From NCBI GenBank assembly GCA_963822215.1, contig CAWGGX010000006.1, positions 62,001-126,000 on the forward strand: a DNA stretch of 64,000 nucleotides. The letters are read 5' to 3'. This document shows, piece after piece, positions 28,852 to 38,376 of the stretch (positions are counted from its first letter, which is position 1; each line of letters opens with the position of its first letter). The notes below the pieces were generated by a model. The model was given only the letters and a program-made list of their open reading frames with translations, did no database searches and had not been told where the DNA came from. The position numbers and the translations under genes are program-made. This DNA comes from Roseiarcus sp963822215. Lineage in GTDB: Bacteria > Pseudomonadota > Alphaproteobacteria > Rhizobiales > Beijerinckiaceae.

Positions 28852-29274
28852 TCAAGACGCGTTCGCCTTAGTGTTTTTGCCCGTCAGAGCATTCCTACAA
28901 TTCAAGTGTTCGACTGCCGCGCGTTGTTTCTGTACCTCGTCACGCGCCAAGTCCCTCACGCTGCCGGCGGCATTTTGTGCTTTGCCGGCCACCTGCTCGG
29001 CGACGCCGTCTGCCGCCAGTTGCGGATTCCCGACGATAGCGCCGAAACCTTGGATCAATGCTCCTTTGACTTGATGAGCGATGCCCTTGATGCGATCCGC
29101 GTCCACCCCGATCAGTTGATCCCCTTCAGCGCTGGCGACGTTCTGTTCGTCCCCGATTGCCCGCTCGGCGGCTCCGTCGATCGCCAGCTTCGCGTCGCCA
29201 ATTACTTTGCCAAGACCCTCGATGACGGCCCCTTTGACTTGATGGCCGATGCCCTTGGGCTCCTCGCTCAATTG

Positions 29275-30550
29275 AGTGGGTAAGGCTGGTTTTGGGTTGG
29301 CTTGGGGAGCGATTGGTTGGGATCGAGTTTATCGTGGGGCGATGCGAGACACCGATCTTTTCCGGTTGGCCCTTGGGTTGAAGTCGCCTTGGATGGTGAC
29401 GCGAGCCGAGTTTGCGATCTCGGATGGCCGGCTCGATTTGTACGTGGATTTTGGGCGCGGGAGCCGGTTCGCCTGCGCGGAGTGCGGCGGCGAGGGTTGC
29501 GCGGTTCACGACACGAAGGACGAGACGTGGCGGCATCTGGACTTCTTCCAGCATCGCACGCTGTTGCACGCTCGTGTGCCGCGCGTGCGCTGTCCGAAAT
29601 GCGGAGTGCGCAAGGCCGCCACGCCATGGGCTCGAGCGGGTTCCGGGTTCACGTTGTTGTTCGAGGCCTACGTGCTGGCGCTGGCCAAGGCGATGCCGAT
29701 CGCGAATGCGGCCAAGCGGCTCGGCGAGCACGACACGCGCTTGTGGCGGATCGTCGACCATTACGTGTGGCAGGCGGTGGAGGCGCTGGATTTGTCTGAG
29801 GTGCGGCGCATCGCCGCCGACGAAACCTCGGCGCGGCGCGGCCACGATTACATCAGCCTGTTCGTCGACATGGCGCAGCGCAAAGTCGTCTACGTGGCCG
29901 ACGGCAAGGACGCCGCGACGGTGAAGGAATTCGCCGATTTCCTGGAGGCGCATGGCGGCAAGCGCGAGGCGGTCACCGACGCCAGCATCGACATGGGGGC
30001 GGCGTTCGAAGCGGGGATCAAGGCGAATTTCGACAACGCCGAGATCACGTTCGACAAGTTCCACGTCATCAAACTCGCCAACGAGGCCGTCGACGAAGTG
30101 CGGCGTCAGGAGGCGAAGAATAATTTCCAGATCAAGGGCCGGCGCTACATCTTCCTGAAGAACGTCGATCATCTGACGCTGGAGGAAAAGGAGGCGCTGT
30201 CTCGATTGGAAGCGCTGAACCTGGACACGATCCAGGCGATGCAAATCCGCATGAACCTGCAACAGCTGTTCACGATGGACGCCAAGACCGCCCGACGCTT
30301 CCTCGATCGCTGGAACACCTGGGTTCAGGTCTGCGATCTCGGCCCGATGAAACGATTGGCCAAGACGATCATGGCCAAGGCCGAGGGCATTCTCAGATCA
30401 ATCGCCACCGGCCTTTCCAACGGCGTCCTCGAAGCCATCAACGGCAACGTCCAGGCCGCCAAGCGCAAGGCCAAAGGCTACCGGACCAAGCGAAATCTCA
30501 AAGCCATCGTCTACCTCATCGCCGGAGACGTCCTGGCCAATTCACCCACT
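29275..30550 (+). mobile_element. ISL3-family insertion sequence
   Basis: About 1276 bp ending in short inverted repeats AGTGGGT (29275-29281) and ACCCACT (30544-30550), extended by partial similarity inward. It contains one ISL3 transposase. I see no clear 8-bp target duplication. It sits inside a csbD gene. Its transposase stop codon TGA is completed by target DNA just past the right repeat. Confidence 0.8.
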
Positions 30551-30553
30551 TGA
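29342..30553 (+). CDS. ISL3-family transposase
   Basis: A 403-residue DDE transposase. N-terminal zinc ribbon (CAECGGEGC ... CPKCG), HTH region (PIANAAKRLGEHDTRLWRIVDHYV), then the DDE core with IAADETSARRGHDYISLFVD (first Asp), VTDASIDMGAAFEAG (second Asp) and, near the end, RSIATGLSNGVLEAINGNVQAAKRKAKGY carrying the Glu. Start ATG 29342 (MRDTDLFRLALGL) fits the family; the upstream GTG/ATG region belongs to the IS end. Intact. Confidence 0.93.
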   Translation: MRDTDLFRLALGLKSPWMVTRAEFAISDGRLDLYVDFGRGSRFACAECGGEGCAVHDTKDETWRHLDFFQHRTLLHARVPRVRCPKCGVRKAATPWARAGSGFTLLFEAYVLALAKAMPIANAAKRLGEHDTRLWRIVDHYVWQAVEALDLSEVRRIAADETSARRGHDYISLFVDMAQRKVVYVADGKDAATVKEFADFLEAHGGKREAVTDASIDMGAAFEAGIKANFDNAEITFDKFHVIKLANEAVDEVRRQEAKNNFQIKGRRYIFLKNVDHLTLEEKEALSRLEALNLDTIQAMQIRMNLQQLFTMDAKTARRFLDRWNTWVQVCDLGPMKRLAKTIMAKAEGILRSIATGLSNGVLEAINGNVQAAKRKAKGYRTKRNLKAIVYLIAGDVLANSPT

Positions 30554-30812
30554 AATAGCGACGAGCCTGCCCTTGATGCGATTGCTTTCCATGAGAATGT
30601 CCTAACTTGCTCTTGTTAGATTAGAGAGTTAGCGCCGCGCGTTCGATGCTAAGGCAGCAAGCCGCCTATGCAGCAAAGTGCCTGTCGATTGCTCGCAGCG
30701 TGACGCGATGCTGACCACCTGCGGCGCGAGGTGAAGTGGACCCCATTCGCGGGACCATGGGCCGTGGGAATTAAGGTGTAATCCTTCCCGCTCTTCCTTT
30801 TTTAAAGAGGCT

Positions 30813-32029
30813 TCAAGCCGCTTCCTGCTGCTTCTGCCTCTGCTGTGGGTATGTGGGCAACGCGTTTGCGTTGTCCAAGCGAAGCGGCATATCCACAGCC
30901 CTTGCCGCCGCCTCGATTTCGTCGATGCCGGCGCGCCACACCGCCATCGGCGTCTGGTTGTTCATCGCCTGGTGGGGGCGGCGAGAATTGTAAAAGGTCA
31001 TCCACGAACCAATGCCGGCCCGCGCCTCGCGGCCGTCGACGTAAGCTTTCAGATGCACTTCCTCGTACTTAATCGAGCGCCACAGCCGTTCGATGAAGCG
31101 TGCCTGTCCGGTTAACGCCCACACCTACCAGGGCTAGTGACGGTTATCAAACCGGCCATAGAAATCCGCCAGTGCGACGATCTGGGTTTCCCCGGTCGCT
31201 CCTAGAGGTTCAGGAGCTTTTTCCGTATGACGCGGCATATGCTGCCTATCTTGATCGCGCGCGTTGGCCTGCCGGCTTTGTCCGGCCATATTGCGACCAG
31301 ATCGCTCTGCACGTGAGCGCACCCTACATCTAGGGGGTGTGGGCGTTAACCGGACAGGCACGCGATGAAGATGTTGTCCATGAAGCGGCCGCGTCCGTCC
31401 ATCGAAATCGCGACGCCGGCCGCCGCGAGCTTGCCGACAAAAGCCTCGGCGGTGAAAGTGGAGCCCTGGTCGGTATTGAAAATCCTCGGCTTTCCGAACC
31501 GAAGCAGCGCCTCCTCCAGCGCCGCCGCGCAGAAGCTCGCATCGTTGGTGTTCGACAGCCGCCACGCCAGAACCGCCCGGCTGGCCCAGTCGATGATCGC
31601 CACCAGATAGAGGAAGCCGCACGCCATCGGGATGTAGGTCACGTCGGCCGCCCACACGTGGTTCGGCTCGACAATCTTCAGACCCCGCAGCAGGTAGGGG
31701 TATATCTTGTGCCCGGGCGCGGCTTTGCTCGTGCCGGGACGCGGAACCAGCGCCTCGATCCCCATCGTGCGCATCAGCCGCCGCACCCGCTTGCGGTTGA
31801 CCCCGCGGCCCTCCTTGTTGAGTTCGAAGGTCATTCGCCGCGAGCCGTAGAACGGCAGTTCCAGATGCAGTTCGTCGATCCGCCGCATCACCGCCAGATC
31901 TTCGGCGCCCGGCTCCGCCCTGGGCCGATAGACCCCCGAGCGCGCCACATCCAGCAGCGCGCATTGGCGGCGCACAGACAGGTCCTCGCCAGGCCGTCCG
32001 ACCATTGCTCTTCGATCGGGCGCGCTCAT
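30813..32029 (-). pseudogene. IS3 transposase OrfB, copy 2, disrupted by MITE
   Basis: Sequence equals copy 1 OrfB, but the frame is broken at 31098/31363 by the MITE inserted in the codons for MDNIFIERLW, next to the catalytic Glu. The N-terminal part ends in MITE sequence, so no complete DDE core can be made. Copy 2 can therefore move only if another IS3 copy supplies the transposase. Confidence 0.92.
31099..31362 (+). repeat. 264-bp MITE, copy a (IS1595-derived, non-autonomous)
   Basis: Ends in 27-bp near-perfect inverted repeats beginning CGTGCCTGTCCGGTTAACG. Flanked by an 8-bp direct duplication CGATGAAG (31091-31098 and 31363-31370). It contains a 77-codon frame (ATG-like start near the left repeat) ending ELFPYDAAYAAYLDRARWPAGFVRPYC, which resembles the zinc-ribbon start of IS1595 transposases. 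Two further copies, b and c, have the same length. It is too short to encode a transposase and must be moved in trans. Confidence 0.9.
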
Positions 32030-32319
32030 CGCCCTGGCCTCCTGGCCAAGAAATCCCGTTCGACCGTCAGTTGGCCGATCTTGGCGTAAAGCTTGGCCGC
32101 CTCCCGCTCGCGCTCCTCCTCGCCGTCGCTTGAACCGCTCGCTCCTCGCGCGAACAGGCTCGCAACATTGTCCTGAACCTGCTTCTTCCACGCGTAGATC
32201 TGGTTCGGATGCACGTCATGCCGCTTGGCAAGCTCAGGAACCGTCGCATCCTCCCGCAGAGCCTCCAACGCCACCTTCGCCTTGAACGCCGCATCAAACT
32301 TCTTGCGTGATCTCGCCAT
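32026..32319 (-). CDS. IS3 transposase OrfA, copy 2
   Basis: Identical to the copy 1 OrfA (97 residues, HTH_8 domain KFDAAFKAKVALEALRED...YAWKKQ). Intact, but the orfB it overlaps is broken by the MITE. Confidence 0.92.
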   Translation of the reverse strand: MARSRKKFDAAFKAKVALEALREDATVPELAKRHDVHPNQIYAWKKQVQDNVASLFARGASGSSDGEEEREREAAKLYAKIGQLTVERDFLARRPGR

Positions 32320-33291
32320 TTCGCTCGCTCCGTTGGTTAAAACAGAGCGGGACGCTACACACCTTAACCGCTGGTCCCAAAACCGGGGTCCACTTCAAGG
32401 CGAACCCCGACACCGCAGGTCCTCGCTGGGAAGCCCACGAATCAATACGGCTTGCCAGCCGAAGTCCAGACGTTGGCGTCTCGACAGTCAATCGTGTGAC
32501 GCGTTCCGCTCCGCGGCAATCATCGGAAACTACTCATGCAAGGCGGCATGATCCGACGGTCCAGCCCTTGAGCGAAACATTCGGACGTGTCGACGGGTGA
32601 ACGAGATGAGGAGGAATTCCCATCATCATCAGAACACCCGAGGCGGGGAGCTTCAGGCCAAGGCTTAACGCTTTTCTAGATTGGATCGGGGCGGCGAGAC
32701 GGTTCGCTCCGGTCCCAACCCGCGTGGCTGAGGAAAACCTTACGGGTCTTATAAGTAGGGCGCAGAAGGGGAGCTTTAGGCAGACACCGTAAGGCAATCT
32801 GCCTCGGGCGTGCCGGTGATGATGGAAATCCCCCCTCATCTCGTTCACCCGATGACGACGCCGAATGCCGTCCCCGGTGGCCCAAGCCAGATGCACCCCG
32901 ATGAAATGGCCCGATAGAGCGCTTCAGTTTAGCGGCCGGAAGACCGCGACATGCTGGCAGGCTTGCGGGGTCTTATAGGTAGGGAGAGCCAGAAGCGGGA
33001 ACTTCAGGTAGACACCCTTGAGTCAGCCCCCTCAGGCATCCTCATGCCGATGGGAATCCCTCCTCATCTCGTTCACTCGGCGGCGACTCCGAACGCCTTA
33101 GTCAAAGCCGAACTATCGGCGGACGGCGGCGAATTGAACGGGGGCGTGCGGCGAAAGGGCAAGACTTTCAAAGCATTGCTCGACTGGCGTGGCGGACTGG
33201 CGTATGGTTGCCGCTTGGAGGGCGACGGCAACGGCAACGGTCGCAAAGAGCTGTCTCAGGGACGGGGGCTCGGCACCATTAAGGGCGCGTC

Positions 33292-33531
33292 ATGCCCCTG
33301 TTTACTTACGATGCCTATCCCAATGTCGAGGCCGGCTGCGCCCGTGAAGCGGCTCGCGTCTTTGCCAATCTGCGGGCCAAAAGTGACTACGGCGCTGGCG
33401 GCGAATGCACGTTCCTCGAAGCCAACCCGAGATGCCTTTTGACCTTTCAGGCGTTCATCGGAAACTTTAGGGGCCATGGCGTCACGGCTGCCCGAGACGT
33501 CTCGATAACGGTCGCGCAGCAAGAGAACTGA
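33292..33531 (+). CDS. small hypothetical protein
   Basis: A 79-codon frame starting MPLFTYDAYPNVEAGCAREAARVFANLRAKSDYGAGG, between two units of the dispersed repeat. Composition is protein-like, with no obvious domain. No strong ribosome-binding site is visible. May be real or a chance frame. Confidence 0.3.
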   Translation: MPLFTYDAYPNVEAGCAREAARVFANLRAKSDYGAGGECTFLEANPRCLLTFQAFIGNFRGHGVTAARDVSITVAQQEN

Positions 33532-33707
33532 TCCGGTCGCGGGTGATCGATCTCTCGGCGGGATTCCCTCCTCATCTCATTCACCCGGTGACAACTCCCG
33601 ACGGCGTGCTTAGGGCCGTCCAATAGCGCCGGAAGGTCACTCAACGACTTGTGCTCGCCGCGCCGATGCTGCAAGCACAGCCGAACGCCGGCACGGAAAG
33701 GCTCACA

Positions 33708-33920
33708 ATGCCCGAAGCTCGCTTTTCGGTCAGCCAAGTGGGCAGGAGCCTAACTTGGGTCGTAATCGACGAAGGCCGCCAAAAGCAGCTTGTAGCGAGT
33801 TCCCCGAGCTATGATTGTGCCCTTATGATCGCAGCGCTTATGAACGGCGACATGGTCCAAGCCGTCCTTTACCGGGATGACCTTTTGAAGACGAAGCCGG
33901 GCCAAGCGAGTTCCTTATAG
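33708..33920 (+). CDS. small conserved-looking protein
   Basis: A 70-residue protein: MPEARFSVSQVGRSLTWVVIDEGRQKQLVASSPSYDCALMIAALMNGDMVQA... The beta-rich first half (SLTWVVIDEGRQK) followed by a helix looks like a compact folded domain. ATG 33708 is preferred to 33651. It is flanked by dispersed repeats, so it may be a cargo gene. Function unknown. Confidence 0.5.
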   Translation: MPEARFSVSQVGRSLTWVVIDEGRQKQLVASSPSYDCALMIAALMNGDMVQAVLYRDDLLKTKPGQASSL

Positions 33921-34286
33921 GGCGTGGGACGACAAATTGGCAAAGCTGGCGGTCACGCTCACCACTACTTCCGAGGCATAGGAACGGGTGGCCAACTCCT
34001 TGGTCGGCATCATGCTATCAGCCGGAGCCTTTCCCGAGACTAGCGACATGTGAGAGTTCTTCGGGCCTCTCTTCGCGCGGGGGCTGAGCAAGCGATCATC
34101 CGCGCAGTGATGCGACGGCTCCTCTAGGGAGCGCTTGAGGTCCGCCTCAGGTGTTCCGGTGATGATGGGATTCCTCCTCATCTCAACAGCCCGCCGGTGA
34201 CTCCGAATGCCCTCCTCAAAGCAGCGCCCGAGGCAGACAGGCTTCGAGAGAGCATCAAGGACATCTGCGCAGCGACGGAGGCCGGC

Positions 34287-34646
34287 TTACGGGTCTTTTA
34301 TCGGTAGGGGAGCAAAAGGAGGAGGCCTTAGGCAGCTGCGTTTGCCGTCGAACGGCATCGGCTCGGCCATCATCGCGGCGTTGGATTGAATGGCCTTCAT
34401 CGCCGCGTCGCGCACTGCTTTGTCGGGCCTTTCGATCCAACTGAACGCCACCGTCTCGTCGCCGGTCGCCTGCACCGCCCGGGCGAAATCGGTGACCTTG
34501 CCGGCGGGCACGTCGTCGCCCCACGCCTCGACCACGCGCAACGCGCCGTGTTCGATGAAGACCTGGTCAATTCGCCGGGCGTGATCGAGGAACGCCTGTT
34601 TGTCTGCGGTCTTCACCGGGATCACAAAGCCGTCGATGTAAGCCAT
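34287..34646 (-). pseudogene. DUF1428 protein, C-terminus replaced at a repeat junction
   Basis: The first ~100 residues are DUF1428: MAYIDGFVIPVKTADKQAFLDHARR, VVEAWGDDVPAGKVTDF, VAFSWIERPDKAVRDAAM, AEPMPFDGKR. In the family this should continue as MIYGGF and an acidic end. Here it runs into SCLRPPPFAPLPIKDP, which is encoded by the dispersed repeat block at 34285-34340. The repeat has replaced the last ~15 residues. DUF1428 proteins have a dimeric alpha/beta barrel fold and no firm function. The body of the protein is complete, so it may still fold. Confidence 0.75.
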
Positions 34647-34828
34647 CGTTCCTCTCCTTCTGGCGAAAGCGGATAAATCGGCGAAACGAGGCCGTCGGGA
34701 GCCGGCGGCGTGGTCGCGTGGCTAAACGCCTCAGCTTGCCAATCGAGCCGTGCGACGGCAAAAGACGCTCCCGCGGGTCTGCCGCACCCTCCCTGAGTTG
34801 GGCGAAGGGGCATGGGAACGCCGAGATC

Positions 34829-35539
34829 ATGATCATGAATCGTGGACATGTCGATGCGGGCGCGATGGACGAGGGAGCCCCGCCCGAACTTCGGTCGGCG
34901 CGTTTCGACCGGCGGTCGTTTCTGTTCGGCTCCGCCGCCGGTCTCGGTGCGCTGGCGCTCTCCGGGTGCGTGACATCGGACGACATGCTGCGGGCCGAGG
35001 CGGCGAAGGTCTACGGGCCGGCGCCCGACGAGAAATTCCCGATCCCGGCGGTTGACGTCAGCAAGGTCGACCCCAAGTATTTTCGAAAGATCGTGGACTA
35101 TGACAGCTTTGAAGCGCCCGGCACGATCGTCATCGATCCCAGCAATTACTATCTTTATCGCATCGAAGGCGACGGAAAGGCGACCCGCTACGGAGCCAAT
35201 ATCAGCCGACCCGAGTTCCTGTGGAGCGGCGAGGCTTATGTTGGGCGCAAGGCCGAGTGGCCCGTCTGGACGCCGCCCAAGGAGATGATCCAACGCCAGC
35301 CCGAGGCGGGCAAATACGCCAGCGGCATGCCGGGAGGTCTAGACAATCCTCTCGGCGCCCGGACGCTCTACCTCTATCGAGACGGCAAGTACACGCTCTA
35401 CACGATCTACAGCACCAGCGATCCCGAATCGATCGGCACCGGCGTTACAAGCGGCTGCACTGGCCTCCTCAGTCAGGATATGCTCGACCTCTATCCCCGA
35501 ACGCCCGTCAAGACGAAGGTGGTCATGCTGCCGGCCTAG
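34829..35539 (+). CDS. L,D-transpeptidase-family lipoprotein
   Basis: A 236-residue secreted protein. RRSFLFGSAAGLGALALSGC gives a Tat-like RR and a lipobox LSGC, so it is probably a lipoprotein. The YkuD domain includes the Cys motif SIGTGVTSGCTGL (catalytic Cys), but the conserved His of the usual IHGT block is replaced (TIYSTSDPES). It would cross-link peptidoglycan or attach proteins to it; with the missing His its activity is uncertain. ATG 34829 is chosen; 34718, 34835 and 34865 are other in-frame starts. Confidence 0.82.
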   Translation: MIMNRGHVDAGAMDEGAPPELRSARFDRRSFLFGSAAGLGALALSGCVTSDDMLRAEAAKVYGPAPDEKFPIPAVDVSKVDPKYFRKIVDYDSFEAPGTIVIDPSNYYLYRIEGDGKATRYGANISRPEFLWSGEAYVGRKAEWPVWTPPKEMIQRQPEAGKYASGMPGGLDNPLGARTLYLYRDGKYTLYTIYSTSDPESIGTGVTSGCTGLLSQDMLDLYPRTPVKTKVVMLPA

Positions 35540-35759
35540 CAGGCCGTTACGAGAAGGGGCGCGGACCTTTTCCGCTTACGTCCCTGACCTGCCCGGCTGC
35601 GTGTCGGTCGGCGATCTAGCCTCGCCGCCTACTACAACCTCGTCAAGCCGGAATACGGCGCGAATTGGCGGTGGCGGACCCAAACTGACGTTCATCTTCT
35701 GAGGCGCGGTTCCGCAGCGCCGATTTATCGAGAGTGAGACATTGAGCGAGGCAAAGCGC

Positions 35760-37835
35760 ATGAACCCTCGACACGCAAAGTCGCTGGCGAGCCTTGCGAT
35801 GGGCGCGGCTTGCCTAGGTCTATTCAGCCCTGGCACCGATGCGGCAAACGCCGCCGTTCACATCGAGGGACACGTCCAGGCAGGCGGCGGCGCAGTGGCA
35901 GGCTCTACCGTGACCTTATGGGCAGGCAGCGCCGGCGATCCGCAGGAGCTCGCGCAAGCCAAGACCGACGGCGATGGCCATTTCGAGATCGGCGGCGACG
36001 AGACGCCGGCAGCCGGCGCGAGCTTATACATCGTAGCAAAGGGTGGTGTCGCTGAGGTCAACAAGGGCGCAGTCGAGAATCCGGCGCTCTCGTTTCTGTC
36101 GGTGCTCGGCGGCGCGCCTCCCGCGAAGGTCGTCGTCAACGAAATGACGACCGTCGCCTCGGTGTGGACCCATGCGCAATTCATCGATGGCGCCGCCATC
36201 AAGGGCAACGCGCTCGGGTTGCGTATCGCCGCAGGCAATGTGCCGAGCTTTGTCGATCTCGCGACCGGCGGATGGGGCGGGGTCATTATCGACCCGCTCA
36301 ACGGCGGCGAAACGCCGACCATGGCCAATTTCGCCTCGCTGGCGGACGACTTGTCCGGTTGCGCCACGCGCTTGACCGCGAAAGCCTGCGACAGCCTGTT
36401 TGCAGCAGCGACGGGCCCCAAGGGCGATACGCCAACCGACACTTTGACCGCGGCGCAATCGATCGCGCGCGCTCCCTGGTACAAGCCCGAGCGGCTGTTC
36501 GCCTTGCTCGGCGAGCTTTATCCGATTCCGCAGGGCAGGAACATGCGCCAGCCGCCGTTCATGCCCTACCTCAATCGTTCGCCCAGCGCCTGGGTGCTGC
36601 CGCTCAAATTCGGCGGCGGCGGCTATCGCGCGGGCGGCGGCGCCTCGTTCGACAGCGAAGGCAACCTCTGGACCCCGGACAATTTCACTGTTGGCTGGCA
36701 GGGGACGGACAGCCTCTGGCAGGGCAACACCACCAAATTCGATCCCAACGGCAAGGCGCTTTCGCCCAGCCCAACCGGATTCACCGGCGGCGGAATGGAG
36801 GGAGGAACTTTCGGATCGGCCATCGACGCCAAGGACAACGCCTGGTTCGGCACCTATGGCAGCAAGGCGATCGTGGTGTTCGACAAGAACGGCAAGCCGT
36901 TGACGCCGCCGGACGGTCTAACATTCAACGGGAGGCTAGGATTGATGCAGGGCGTCATCGCGGCGCCCAACGGCGACATATGGGCCGTTGGTCTCTCGAA
37001 AAGCCAACTCCTGCATTTTCCCGGGGCCGATTTGAGCAAGGGCCGGATCGTCTGCGAGGGGCGCCAGGACGCCGAACCTTGCAAATCCCTGGTCGGGCCG
37101 TTCTCCCTCGCCATTGACCAGCAGGACCGTATCTGGGTGAGCAATGGCTTTGCCGCCCATGTGACGCGGTTCCCGGCCTCGGACCCGAGCAAGGCGGAAA
37201 AATTCAGCACCGGCTGGAGTCCCGGAGGTCTGGCCATCGACAGTCTGGGCAATGTCTGGGTGACCAATCATCTGGGCAATGGGATAGGCGCGGCGTTCGA
37301 CCTCGTCGACGATATCCTGGTTCTTAAGACCGGTGGCAACGCAGATGAGGCCCTCACCACGCAGATGTTCCATGAAGTCAGTTCGAACGGGGGCAGTGTC
37401 ACCTTGTTGCGTCCGGATGGCTCGCAGTTCGCCGGTTCGCCTTTCGCGGGCGGCGCCCTGCTCGCCCCGTTCGCGGTGGCGGTGGACGGCGACGACAACG
37501 TCTGGGTGAGCAATCTAGCGAGGGCCGACAGCCCGGTCGCCCATTTGTGCGGCGCGCGCACCGAGAATTGTCCGCCCGGCATGAAGACCGGCGACCAAAT
37601 TTCGCCGCCCGGCGGCTATGTCGGCGGCGGTTTGCAGCGGCAGACCGATCTGGCGATCAACTCGGCGGGCGACGTGTGGGTGATGGACAATTGGCAGGTC
37701 ACCGATAGCTGTTTCCTCGACAGCAGCAAGGACGAAGCGCTGTCGACCCGTTGCGGAGGCAATGGCGTCACAGTTTTCTTTGGCATGGCCAAGCCCGTGC
37801 GCACCCCCCTGGTGGGACCGCCGCGCGCACCCTGA
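35760..37835 (+). CDS. secreted NHL-type beta-propeller protein with carboxypeptidase-regulatory-like domain
   Basis: A 691-residue exported protein. The signal peptide (SLASLAMGAACLGLFSPGTDAANAA) precedes a CarboxypepD_reg-like Ig fold (IEGHVQAGGGAVAGSTVTLW...TDGDGHFEIGG). The rest (from ~residue 300) is a beta-propeller of repeated GNLWTPDN, DNAWFGTYG, GDIWAVG, DRIWVSNG, GNVWVTNH, DNVWVSNL and GDVWVMDN blades, as in NHL/Vgb proteins. It may bind cell-surface or extracellular ligands. Start ATG 35760 has GAGG 8 bases upstream. Stands alone. Confidence 0.85.
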   Translation: MNPRHAKSLASLAMGAACLGLFSPGTDAANAAVHIEGHVQAGGGAVAGSTVTLWAGSAGDPQELAQAKTDGDGHFEIGGDETPAAGASLYIVAKGGVAEVNKGAVENPALSFLSVLGGAPPAKVVVNEMTTVASVWTHAQFIDGAAIKGNALGLRIAAGNVPSFVDLATGGWGGVIIDPLNGGETPTMANFASLADDLSGCATRLTAKACDSLFAAATGPKGDTPTDTLTAAQSIARAPWYKPERLFALLGELYPIPQGRNMRQPPFMPYLNRSPSAWVLPLKFGGGGYRAGGGASFDSEGNLWTPDNFTVGWQGTDSLWQGNTTKFDPNGKALSPSPTGFTGGGMEGGTFGSAIDAKDNAWFGTYGSKAIVVFDKNGKPLTPPDGLTFNGRLGLMQGVIAAPNGDIWAVGLSKSQLLHFPGADLSKGRIVCEGRQDAEPCKSLVGPFSLAIDQQDRIWVSNGFAAHVTRFPASDPSKAEKFSTGWSPGGLAIDSLGNVWVTNHLGNGIGAAFDLVDDILVLKTGGNADEALTTQMFHEVSSNGGSVTLLRPDGSQFAGSPFAGGALLAPFAVAVDGDDNVWVSNLARADSPVAHLCGARTENCPPGMKTGDQISPPGGYVGGGLQRQTDLAINSAGDVWVMDNWQVTDSCFLDSSKDEALSTRCGGNGVTVFFGMAKPVRTPLVGPPRAP

Positions 37836-38376
37836 CGCGCGATGGAAAACGCTGTGACGGTCCATGTGGAAACAAGGACAAACCACCCGCCGCTCGACAT
37901 GGTACGCGTTGGGCAAGTCCGCTGAACGACTGCCAAGGTGGAGACCGCGGTTAGATGCAACGCCCGCTTACCTGCCCAATCTGCGCCTACGAGGCGGTGA
38001 TCCGCGATGACCGCTTAACTGAAGGGTTTCGGACGCCGGCCCTTGGCAGGCGCGCTGGGCCGGGCGCTGGGGCCGGCGTCCGAAAGCCTCGTAAGGGGGA
38101 AACCGCGGGTAGGAAGAGGCGCGGATTGGCTGGGCGCGACCTATGGGGATTTGAAGGTCGCGGACGGATCGCCGATGTGGCGGCGGGGGCGAAAGGCGGT
38201 CGGCGTTGCCGTCGAGAGCGAACACGACGGGCCTTTTCGGGGGCGAGGATGCGAGCAGCGGGTATGGGAGCGGCGTCGGGAGAGCGTCCGCGGCGGTCGT
38301 GAGGACATCGGCTTGCTGCTCCGGCGCGTGGCTGGAGGCGCGGCGAGACGGGGTTGCGTGGGAATCGCGGCGACGG
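37836..38376. other. non-coding stretch and distal end of IS91
   Basis: About 540 bp between the propeller gene and the end of the IS91 transposase. The part from ~37985 shows no gene and is probably the terminal region of the IS91 element. The exact border could not be fixed. Confidence 0.4.

Larger units (their letters stand above)
28852..30592 (-). pseudogene. csbD-family stress-response gene split by an ISL3 insertion
   Basis: The main piece, 28852-29274, encodes two CsbD-type repeats: GIGHQVKGAVIEGLGKVIGDAKL and DRIKGIAHQVKGALIQGFGAIVGNPQL, each followed by an AEGxAxxxxGxxQNA-like stretch. Its frame has no ATG, only a TTG at 29271. On the far side of the ISL3 element, 30592-30551 encodes MESNRIKGRLVAIS with AGGA 7 bases upstream, which is how CsbD proteins begin. 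The two pieces are the same strand and meet at the element borders, so the insertion separated the start from the body. CsbD proteins are small stress-induced proteins of unclear mechanism. Confidence 0.7.
30732..32397 (-). mobile_element. IS3-family element, copy 2, carrying a nested MITE
   Basis: The same 1394-bp element as copy 1 plus a 264-bp MITE and its 8-bp duplication, total 1666 bp. Flanked by a 3-bp target duplication AGG (30729-30731 and 32398-32400), which marks a direct transposition event of this copy. OrfA is intact, orfB is disrupted by the MITE. Confidence 0.93.
32596..34345. repeat. family of five dispersed ~70-150 bp repeats, function unknown
   Basis: Five related units lie here: ~32596-32672 (reversed), ~32735-32880, ~32960-33105, ~33545-33625 and ~34135-34340. 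The shared core is GATGGGAATCCCTCCTCATC, then TCGTTCACCC and GACTCCGAATGCC; several units are preceded by a TTACGGGTCTTATA-GTAGGG block and AGCTTCAGGCAGACACC. In one frame the core encodes MGIPPHLVHP-TTPNAL, but the flanking frames are not conserved. A weaker match lies near 26255-26345. This may be an old repeat or decayed small-gene family. I do not recognise it. Confidence 0.5.

Noticed and set aside
37955..38302. Open frames downstream of the IS91 transposase
   Set aside because: Arg/Ala/Gly-rich translations on both strands, typical of the non-coding end of a high-GC IS91 element.
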